The notes under the pieces were generated by a model. That model made no database searches. It saw only the letters and a list, made by a program, of their open reading frames with translations, and was not told the DNA's origin. Position numbers and translations under genes: made by a program. Below, piece by piece: positions 6,308-11,326 of a stretch of 11,326 nt of DNA. The DNA lies in NCBI GenBank assembly GCA_945865745.1, contig CAMBFP010000030.1:1-11326 (forward strand), read 5' to 3'. Origin of the DNA: Rhizobium sp. Q54. Lineage in GTDB: Bacteria; Pseudomonadota; Alphaproteobacteria; Rickettsiales; UBA1997. How positions within the stretch are numbered: the first letter of the stretch is position 1; every line of letters begins with the position of its first letter.

Positions 6308-7366
6308 TTAGAGCTGAGGTAAAATTTCCTGCCTAATATCGCGCAACTCCTCATCGCTCAAGGGCACAAGGCCACTATTCAACAAGTAACCCTTACGACC
6401 CAGAGTCTCTTCGCTAATAATTTCTCGCACAAAATCACGCATTGGCGCGACTAAATTTAAATGCTCTTTTTTGAAATAAACAAAAAGCGGACGGGAAAGT
6501 TTGTACTCTCTCGAAGCAATAGTTTTGTAGCTCGGCAAGGTTCCAGCAATCGCAACCGCCTGAATAGTTTTTTGATTTTCGATCAAAAAATTAAATCCAA
6601 AAATTCCAAAAGCGTCCTGGTCACTCTTCAGATTTTCAATAATTACGCGATCATTTTCGCCCGACTCAATAAACTTTCCGTCCTTACGAAAAGCTCGACA
6701 CTGCTTCTTGCGCGATTCGTAATCTGGATAGTTTTCGACGAATTCTTTTTTACGAAAACAAACTTCTTCCAAAATAATGTCAGCGAAAACTTCGCGGGTT
6801 CCCGAGGTTAGAGGCGGGCCGTAAACGAGAATTTTTATTTTCGGCAAAGTTGGGTCGATTTGGTTCCAAGTTTCGTAAAAATTATTCACTAATTTTTTGC
6901 TTTTTTTACCACCAACTATCTCTGGAACTTTCTCCGCTAAGGCTAAGAAAATTTGCTCCTGCGTGAGCTGCATTTTTTGATTTTTAATGAAGTTGCCAAA
7001 AACAATTCCGTCGTAACCAATTTTGATTTCAACCACCTGTTTTGCGCCACTGTGACTGCAATTTTCCTCCTCCTCTTCTTTGATCGGGCGCGAAGCATTA
7101 ATAAAATCAGGAAATTCTAAACCGACCCCTTCACAAAAAATTCTAAATCCATTAGTAGTTCCGGTTGATTCAACAAATGGCGTTGGAGTTTTGATATTTT
7201 TTAAATCTTGCACCCGAGCAAACTCTTCCGAAACCGCAGCAAGAAAGGGTGAAATCGTTGACGAACCAACAATGTGAAGTGGACGTTCTTTCGACCACGC
7301 AGAGGCGATGCTATTTTGTGTCGTAAGAAAAACTAAAAAAATTGTGCCAAGAAATTTGTGAAGCAT
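6308..7366 (-). CDS. pstS: PstS-type phosphate-binding periplasmic protein
   Basis: 352 residues. The signal peptide MLHKFLGTIFLVFLTTQNSIASA is probably cut near residue 23. The mature part shows the phosphate-binding signature of PstS: HIVGSSTISPF at 31-41, VESTGTTNGF at 65-74, FINASRPIK at 88-96, GYDGIVF at 117-123 with the binding Asp119, and LTSGTREVF at 186-194. It would bind inorganic phosphate in the periplasm and hand it to PstCA, or serve as a phosphate sensor. Length and motifs match alphaproteobacterial PstS. No pstC, pstA, pstB or phoU is adjacent; the next gene is a putative lipoprotein that starts right at this stop. The gene name is by family; a solitary PstS-like protein with another role cannot be excluded. 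Confidence 0.85.
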   Translation of the reverse strand: MLHKFLGTIFLVFLTTQNSIASAWSKERPLHIVGSSTISPFLAAVSEEFARVQDLKNIKTPTPFVESTGTTNGFRIFCEGVGLEFPDFINASRPIKEEEEENCSHSGAKQVVEIKIGYDGIVFGNFIKNQKMQLTQEQIFLALAEKVPEIVGGKKSKKLVNNFYETWNQIDPTLPKIKILVYGPPLTSGTREVFADIILEEVCFRKKEFVENYPDYESRKKQCRAFRKDGKFIESGENDRVIIENLKSDQDAFGIFGFNFLIENQKTIQAVAIAGTLPSYKTIASREYKLSRPLFVYFKKEHLNLVAPMRDFVREIISEETLGRKGYLLNSGLVPLSDEELRDIRQEILPQL

Positions 7367-7498
7367 GTGTTTGTTAATCTTGATTATTCAGCCGGTCGAG
7401 CAAAGTCGACACCTCTAGAAAATTGGTTAGCAGAAATTGTAAGTGTTTCTAATGAAGAATTTTGGCCGAACCAATTTGTCGAACTTTTACAGAAATGA
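7367..7498 (+). CDS. Possible 43-residue protein starting with GTG (doubtful)
   Basis: Between ribH and pstS, on the opposite strand, a frame runs from GTG at 7367 to TGA at 7496-7498. It translates to a plausible-looking peptide with two Trp (LENWLAEIVSV, NEEFWPNQFVELLQK). The frame is open back to 7337, where it overlaps the start of pstS on the other strand. There is no ribosome-binding site and I recognise no family. A frame of this length could arise by chance in this composition, or it could be the remnant of a longer gene. Confidence 0.15.
   Translation: MFVNLDYSAGRAKSTPLENWLAEIVSVSNEEFWPNQFVELLQK
7420..7477. repeat. Nested inverted repeats between ribH and pstS
   Basis: Arms AAATTGGTT (7420-7428) and AACCAATTT (7469-7477) are perfect complements around a 40-base interior. 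Inside, AGAAA (7432-7436) pairs with TTTCT (7446-7450). A further small stem, GTCGA (7395-7399) with TCGAC (7406-7410), lies just outside. The region lies downstream of the ribH stop and upstream of the pstS start, so a transcript passing through could fold here. The large loop and missing T-run argue against a simple terminator. Confidence 0.3.
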
Positions 7499-7519
7499 TG
7501 AATAAAAATTGGGTAAAAA

Positions 7520-7942
7520 TTAAGAAAAAATCTCCTTCAATTTGATCATTTCTACGCAAGCATTTGCCGCGAATCCTCCCTTATCTTTCTTTGCGGGATC
7601 TGCGCGCTCCAAGGCTTGCTGCTCATTTTCGACGGTAAGAATTCCGTTGGCAATTGGCAATTTTGCTTTTATTGCAATGTCGTTCAAACCACGCGCGCTC
7701 TCGCCGGCGACAATGTCGTAATGCGAAGTTTCACCGCGAATTACGCAACCAAGTGCAATATAGCCGACGTATTTTTTACTCTCTTTTACGAAAGCGATTA
7801 CCGCAGGAATTTCAAGAGCTCCCGGCACTGTAATCACTTCAAACTCATAACCAAGTTCAGTAATTTTTTTTGTTGCGCCGGCAAGTAAAAGCGCGGAAAT
7901 ATTTTGATAGAAAGTTGCCTGGATGATTAGAATTTTTTTCAT
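7520..7942 (-). CDS. ribH: 6,7-dimethyl-8-ribityllumazine synthase
   Basis: Condenses 5-amino-6-ribitylaminouracil with 3,4-dihydroxy-2-butanone 4-phosphate to make lumazine, the penultimate step to riboflavin. The 140-residue chain has ATFYQNIS at 9-16 (substrate aromatic contact Phe11), VPGALEIP at 39-46 and GCVIRGETSHYD at 65-76, which contains the catalytic His74 and the GET turn. GILTVENEQQALER at 100-113 ends in the phosphate-binding Arg113, and KGGFAANACVEMI follows. Length is that of the compact family members (about 140-155). It overlaps the end of rsmD by four bases (ATGA), so expression depends on rsmD translation and the shared promoter. No other rib gene is present and no FMN riboswitch is seen upstream. 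Confidence 0.96.
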   Translation of the reverse strand: MKKILIIQATFYQNISALLLAGATKKITELGYEFEVITVPGALEIPAVIAFVKESKKYVGYIALGCVIRGETSHYDIVAGESARGLNDIAIKAKLPIANGILTVENEQQALERADPAKKDKGGFAANACVEMIKLKEIFS

Positions 7943-8523
7943 TTTCTTAAAAAATTAAAACTTGTTGAGCCGTATTTTCTGGTCTCGAGTAATGTTAAAG
8001 GCGAAAAACTTTTCGGCTCTTTTCCTGATTTCATTTCAACAACGAGAAGAGTTTTTTCGTGAATAAAATTTTTCTCGAGAAGATTTTTAATAATTGGCAG
8101 AGAATCTTCGGAATAAGGTGGATCAAGAAAAATAAGATCGAACTCATTTTTATTTGCTAATAAATTTCTCGCGTCAGCGCAAATAATCTCAGAGTCGCTT
8201 TCGACTTTCAGCAGCTCGGCATTTTTCTTCACCAACTCCAAATGCTCGCGATTATTATCGATAAAAGTAACGAATTTTGCCCCACGTGAAAGCGCTTCAA
8301 AGCCAATAGAGCCACTTCCACAGCAAAGATCTAAGATCTTTGAATCGATTAATTTAAAATCTAATCCCTTGGCTAATCCCTTGGCTAATCCCTTGGAGAA
8401 TTTACCAAAAGATAAAATATTAAATAAAGCCTCGCGATTCTTGTCTGTTGTAGGACGAAGCGATTTTAGGTGATCAGATTTTAGCAAATTTCTGCCGCGA
8501 AATTTTCCGGTGATTATTCTCAT
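7939..8523 (-). CDS. rsmD: 16S rRNA (guanine(966)-N(2))-methyltransferase
   Basis: Methylates G966 of 16S rRNA in the assembled small subunit, using S-adenosylmethionine. In the 194 residues, MRIITGKFRGRNL opens the N-terminal hairpin and RPTTDKNREALFNIL is at 23-37 (family form RPTxxxxREALFNIL). SAM motif I, LDLCCGSGSIGFEALSRGA, is at 64-82; the acidic end of motif II is Asp89, ADA is at 116-118, and the catalytic DPPY is at 134-137. The order is the standard one and the length is near the family norm (about 185-200). Between the N-terminal segment and motif I, residues 44-54 read KGLAKGLAKGL, produced by a 12-base DNA repeat. This is a linker position, so activity is probably kept. It overlaps ribH by four bases. 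A likely pheA terminator lies just upstream, so a promoter should be in the 71-base gap, but I cannot define it. Confidence 0.95.
   Translation of the reverse strand: MRIITGKFRGRNLLKSDHLKSLRPTTDKNREALFNILSFGKFSKGLAKGLAKGLDFKLIDSKILDLCCGSGSIGFEALSRGAKFVTFIDNNREHLELVKKNAELLKVESDSEIICADARNLLANKNEFDLIFLDPPYSEDSLPIIKNLLEKNFIHEKTLLVVEMKSGKEPKSFSPLTLLETRKYGSTSFNFLRK
8361..8396. repeat. Three perfect copies of a 12-base tandem repeat inside rsmD
   Basis: The unit CTAATCCCTTGG (plus strand) occurs three times head to tail at 8361-8372, 8373-8384 and 8385-8396. Because 12 is a multiple of three, each copy adds four residues (Lys-Gly-Leu-Ala register) without breaking the frame. Perfect copies suggest a recent slippage expansion. 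Confidence 0.9.
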
Positions 8524-8547
8524 TTTTAATTTTTCTATTTTTTAAAA

Positions 8548-8580
8548 CGCCCGCAGTTCGAGCGAAGTCTGGTGCTGGGC
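8548..8580 (-). terminator. Likely intrinsic terminator of pheA (imperfect hairpin plus T-run)
   Basis: Read on the minus strand after the pheA stop, GCCC (8580-8577) can pair with GGGC (8552-8549), enclosing CAG/CTG and an inner TTCG/CGAA stem, with bulges between. GTTTT follows (8548-8544). It sits between pheA and the rsmD start. The stem is broken, so the call is tentative. Confidence 0.35.
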
Positions 8581-8594
8581 TTGAATTACAAATT

Positions 8595-9434
8595 CTAGAA
8601 CCGCGCTTTATCCGCATAATAAACGCCAAGTAATTTCACATTCTGCGAAAAAAATCCTAACTCTTCTAAGGCTAGTGCAACGTTTTTTTGCTGCGGATGA
8701 CCTTCGATCGAAATAAAAAATTGTGCTTGTTTTGAAACACCGCCCGGAATGTAACTTTCTAATTTTAACATGCTCACGCCATTTGTTGCGAAGCCTCCGA
8801 GTGATTTATAGAGAGCGCCAGGGATGTTGCGGATAGTGAATAAAAGCGTAGTAATTGTTGGGGCTATTTTTTGATCAACCAATCTCGCTTCTCTAGAAAT
8901 AACGACAAAAACCGTAACATTGTCGTTGCCAGAATCTTGTAGATTTTCTTCAAGAATTTGAAGTCCGTACAAATCCGCTGCGGCTTTTGAGCAAATTGCG
9001 GCTTTAGTTTTATCCTTACTTGCAGCCACAAATTTCGCCGCTTCAGCCGTGTTTGAAAATTCAGTAATTTTCATTCCAAGTTTGCGCAAATTATTTTGAC
9101 ATTGCTGCAAAGCCTGCGGATGAGACAAAACCTCCTTCACCTCTTCAAGCTTCACGCCAGAGAGAGCGGCAAGATTGTGTGAAATCGGAAAAAAATGCTC
9201 AGCAACAATCGAGACCTGATGCTTTTGCAACAAATCGTGAATTTCTGAAACGCGCCCAGCATAAGAATTTTCTAGTGGAATCATCCCAAATTCTGCCTCG
9301 CCATTTTCAACCGCAGCAAAAACATCGTAAAAACTTGGAAAAGATTTCCCTTCCAAATCGGAATAAAATTTCTGACAAGCGAGGTTTGAATTGGCGCCAA
9401 ACGTGCCTTGGAAGGCAATTATTTTTTTGGTCAT
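8595..9434 (-). CDS. pheA: Prephenate dehydratase with C-terminal ACT domain
   Basis: Converts prephenate to phenylpyruvate, the committed step to phenylalanine; the ACT domain normally binds Phe for feedback inhibition. In the 279 residues, IAFQGTFGANS opens the first dehydratase lobe, IPLENSYAGRV is at 52-62 and LSHPQALQQC is at 103-112. DNVTVFVVI at 171-179 occupies the place of the catalytic 'NxTRF' motif: the essential Thr (174) is kept, but the next residue is Val instead of Arg. The ACT domain covers about 193-275, with IPGALYKSLGGFATNGVSM and KLESYIPGG, the form usual in Alphaproteobacteria. No chorismate mutase domain is attached. The frame is open upstream to 9551, but that extension overlaps the DAHP synthase start, and family homology begins at the ATG used here. 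Confidence 0.93.
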   Translation of the reverse strand: MTKKIIAFQGTFGANSNLACQKFYSDLEGKSFPSFYDVFAAVENGEAEFGMIPLENSYAGRVSEIHDLLQKHQVSIVAEHFFPISHNLAALSGVKLEEVKEVLSHPQALQQCQNNLRKLGMKITEFSNTAEAAKFVAASKDKTKAAICSKAAADLYGLQILEENLQDSGNDNVTVFVVISREARLVDQKIAPTITTLLFTIRNIPGALYKSLGGFATNGVSMLKLESYIPGGVSKQAQFFISIEGHPQQKNVALALEELGFFSQNVKLLGVYYADKARF

Positions 9435-9438
9435 GCGA

Positions 9439-9467
9439 TTGACATTGATTAAGTGAATCTCGATGAT
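9439..9467 (+). promoter_or_regulatory. Candidate sigma-70-type promoter for DAHP synthase-era
   Basis: A perfect -35 hexamer TTGACA (9439-9444) is followed after 17 bases by GATGAT (9462-9467), which matches TATAAT at four of six positions. It lies in the 74-base gap between the divergent pheA and DAHP synthase genes and would give a leader of about 35 bases. It is based on sequence only, and the -10 is weak. Confidence 0.4.
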
Positions 9468-9508
9468 CCCCGCCAAATCCACTAAAATCAACAGTTCACA
9501 AGCTTCCA

Positions 9509-10852
9509 ATGACAAAAAAATGGACTCCAAATTCTTGGAGAAGTCTTTCAATCAAGCAGCAACCAACTTACGAAAATCAGGCGCAACTTAAAAAAGCCGA
9601 GAATCAACTTTCTAGTTTTCCGCCGTTAGTTTCTTCAGATGAAATTGAAAAATTAAAAGCCGAACTCGGTCAAGTTGCACGAGGTGAAGCTTTCTTGCTT
9701 CAAGGCGGAGACTGCGCAGAAAGTTTCGAAGAATTTTCGCACGACAATCTCAAAGGTTTTTTTCGCACAATAATGCAAATGACGATTGCCTTAATGTATG
9801 GCCTTAAAAAACCAATCGTAAAAGTCGGTCGCGTTGCCGGGCAATACGCCAAGCCAAGATCGCTTGATGCAGAAACAATCGATGGAATCTCTCTTCCCGC
9901 CTATCGCGGCGACATCGTTAATGGAATTGGTTTTGACAAAAATTCGCGCCAAGCTGATCCGCAACGCTTGATTGATTCTTACTTTTATTCTGCCGCATCT
10001 TTGAATCATTTACGCTGCTTAGCTCTGGGCGGTTACGGCAATTTAGAAAAAGTTAATAAGTGGAATGAAGAATTTTCACACAGCCTAACGAGCAAAAAAA
10101 ATACCGAAGAGCTGATCTCTAAAATCAACGACCACATGCATTTTATGCAGGCCTGCGGACTTAATTCAAAAACAATTCCACAACTTACTACAGCGAGTTT
10201 TTTTACTTCGCACGAAGCGCTTTTGCTAAACTACGAAGAGGCGTTTACGCGAAAAAACAAAGATAATGGAAAGTTCTACGACCTCAGTGCTCACATGCTG
10301 TGGATTGGAGATCGCACCCGCCATCCCGACGAAGCTCACGTTGAATTTATGCGCGGAATTTCTAATCCAATCGCCTTCAAGGTTGGGCCTTCGATTAGCA
10401 AAAATGATTTGTTAAAGCTGCTCGAAGTTTTGAATCCAGAAAATGAAGCGGGTCGTATTACTTTAATTTCCAGAATGGGCGCCACAAAAGTTGAAGAATT
10501 TTTACCGCCTTTAGTCGAAGCGGTAAAAGCTGCAGGAGCTTCTGTAATCTGGTCTTGCGATCCGATGCACGGCAATACAATCAAGTCCTCAACCAATTAC
10601 AAAACACGCAAATTTGACGATATTTTAAGCGAAATAAAATCATTCTTCGCCGTGCATCAAGCCCTCGGAACATACGCCGGCGGGGTGCATTTCGAAATGA
10701 CCGGACAAGACGTGACAGAATGTCTCGGTGGAAATCAAATGATTTCTGAGCTCAATTTACAGGATCGCTACCACACTCATTGCGACCCTCGCCTCAACGC
10801 TTCACAAAGCGTTGAGTTAGCATTCATGATCGCCCAAGAACTAAGTAAATAA
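9509..10852 (+). CDS. Class II (plant-type) 3-deoxy-7-phosphoheptulonate (DAHP) synthase
   Basis: Condenses phosphoenolpyruvate with erythrose 4-phosphate to give DAHP, the first step of the shikimate pathway. The 447-residue chain shows the class II signatures throughout: QGGDCAESF at 65-73 with metal ligand Cys69, GRVAGQYAKPRS at 107-118, TSHEALLLNYEE at 233-244, WIGDRTRHPD at 265-274, and KVGPS at 291-295. SRMGA follows at 321-325, WSCDPMHGNT at 348-357 with metal ligand His354, and GGVHFEMTGQDVTECLGG at 391-408 with metal ligand Glu396. HCDPRLN at 424-430 holds metal ligand Asp426. Length matches the family (about 450). It is unrelated in sequence to E. coli AroF/G/H. The start at MTKKWTPNSWRS fits the family N-terminus. 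It is divergent from pheA and followed by era after one base, so both are likely on one transcript. Confidence 0.95.
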   Translation: MTKKWTPNSWRSLSIKQQPTYENQAQLKKAENQLSSFPPLVSSDEIEKLKAELGQVARGEAFLLQGGDCAESFEEFSHDNLKGFFRTIMQMTIALMYGLKKPIVKVGRVAGQYAKPRSLDAETIDGISLPAYRGDIVNGIGFDKNSRQADPQRLIDSYFYSAASLNHLRCLALGGYGNLEKVNKWNEEFSHSLTSKKNTEELISKINDHMHFMQACGLNSKTIPQLTTASFFTSHEALLLNYEEAFTRKNKDNGKFYDLSAHMLWIGDRTRHPDEAHVEFMRGISNPIAFKVGPSISKNDLLKLLEVLNPENEAGRITLISRMGATKVEEFLPPLVEAVKAAGASVIWSCDPMHGNTIKSSTNYKTRKFDDILSEIKSFFAVHQALGTYAGGVHFEMTGQDVTECLGGNQMISELNLQDRYHTHCDPRLNASQSVELAFMIAQELSK

Positions 10853-10853
10853 A

Positions 10854-11326
10854 ATGACAAAAAAACACGGAACAATCGCCATTGTCGGAGCGCCAAACGC
10901 AGGTAAATCAACCCTTACTAATGCCCTGCTCGGACAGAAAATTACCATCGTTTCGCCAAAAGTTCAGACAACGCGAAATTCGATTCGCGCGATTGTTATT
11001 GAGAAGGAAACGCAAATTATTTTGATCGACACGCCAGGAATTTTTATTCCGCGCGAAGATAAAATTTTAGAACGCATCATAGTTAAATCGGCATGGCAAG
11101 CACTTCGCGAGGCTGATCACATTTGCTTCGTTGTTGATGCTACCTTGGGAATGAATCAGGAAAATCTGCGCATTATTGCCGACCTGCGTAAAGAAAATTT
11201 ACCGATGACTGTCGTGTTAAATAAAACCGACGCGGTAAGAAAATCTTTATTGCTAGAGAGCTTCGCAAAACTCTCTGATCTTGGGGTTGAAGAAATTCTA
11301 CCAATCTCAGCCTTAACCAATGATGG
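10854..11326 (+). CDS. era: GTPase Era, C-terminus cut by window edge
   Basis: Essential GTPase that binds the 3' end of 16S rRNA and aids small-subunit maturation. The 157 visible residues hold the GTPase domain: G1 loop GAPNAGKS at 12-19, G2 region VQTTRN at 37-42 (T39/T40), G3 DTPG at 59-62, G4 NKTD at 123-126, and G5 ISA at 151-153. The KILERIIVKSAWQAL stretch at about 70-84 fits alphaproteobacterial Era. The C-terminal KH RNA-binding domain lies outside the window. Era is often found after rnc in related bacteria. Here the gene before it is DAHP synthase, whose stop is one base from this ATG, so era probably depends on that promoter and on translational coupling. No Shine-Dalgarno sequence is seen. 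Confidence 0.96.
   Translation, partial: MTKKHGTIAIVGAPNAGKSTLTNALLGQKITIVSPKVQTTRNSIRAIVIEKETQIILIDTPGIFIPREDKILERIIVKSAWQALREADHICFVVDATLGMNQENLRIIADLRKENLPMTVVLNKTDAVRKSLLLESFAKLSDLGVEEILPISALTND

Noticed and set aside
7380..7413. Possible Pho box before the pstS start (two TCGAC elements 10 bases apart on the minus strand).
   Set aside because: The spacing and bases do not fit the CTGTCAT-type repeat with 11-base period; the pair is better explained as one arm of a small inverted repeat.
8044..8523. rsmD as a pseudogene because of the KGLAKGLAKGL stretch.
   Set aside because: The repeat keeps the frame, sits in a linker, and SAM motif I and DPPY are intact.
9435..9551. N-terminal extension of PheA by 39 residues from an upstream in-frame start.
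   Set aside because: It would overlap the start of the divergent DAHP synthase, has no family similarity, and the dehydratase domain begins right at the ATG at 9434.

Overview
The window looks like a stretch of an AT-rich alphaproteobacterial chromosome. The placement is an inference from several protein signatures: a plant-type (class II) DAHP synthase, a prephenate dehydratase whose ACT domain reads KLESYxxGG instead of the ESRP form, a PstS of the 'VGSSTxxPF / ESTGT / NASRxIK' type, and an Era with the IIVKSAW stretch. Genes for Phe, His and riboflavin synthesis suggest a lineage that makes its own amino acids and cofactors, not a strongly reduced intracellular parasite. Almost no start codon has a recognisable Shine-Dalgarno sequence, which fits an AT-rich genome with mostly SD-independent initiation. 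No tRNA, rRNA, CRISPR, insertion sequence or phage gene is visible.

Layout. 1-1307 (minus): acpS followed by gpsA, overlapping by one base; gpsA runs off the left edge. 1365-4421 (plus): three overlapping genes that look like an inner-membrane assembly platform of a type IV pilus or type II secretion machine. They are a PilM/PilN- or GspL-like protein with an actin-like cytoplasmic domain and one membrane span, a PilO/GspM-like bitopic protein, and a secreted PilP/GspB-like periplasmic protein. 4496-4765 (minus): a small two-span membrane protein, divergent from hisA (4795-5514, plus). 5515-5719 holds no gene but contains a 19-base near-palindrome. 5720-7366 (minus): a PstS-type phosphate-binding protein directly followed by a conserved putative lipoprotein. 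7367-7519 holds no firm gene, only a possible 43-codon reading frame and inverted repeats. 7520-8523 (minus): rsmD then ribH, overlapping by four bases; rsmD carries three copies of a 12-base in-frame repeat. 8595-9434 (minus): pheA, with a likely terminator after it. 9509-11326 (plus): class II DAHP synthase followed one base later by era, which runs off the right edge.

Functional links. DAHP synthase (first step of the shikimate pathway) and PheA (Phe branch) are transcribed away from a shared 74-base gap, so one regulator could act on both. AcpS and GpsA both serve lipid synthesis. The rest is ordinary housekeeping: HisA, RibH, RsmD and Era. The most unusual element is the pilus/secretion-like trio, which stands here without pilin, secretin, ATPase or prepilin peptidase genes. 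I see no clear evidence of an entirely new system. The points most worth a second look are that trio, the Arg-to-Val change in the PheA TRF motif, the rsmD repeat, and the PstS-lipoprotein pair without transporter genes.
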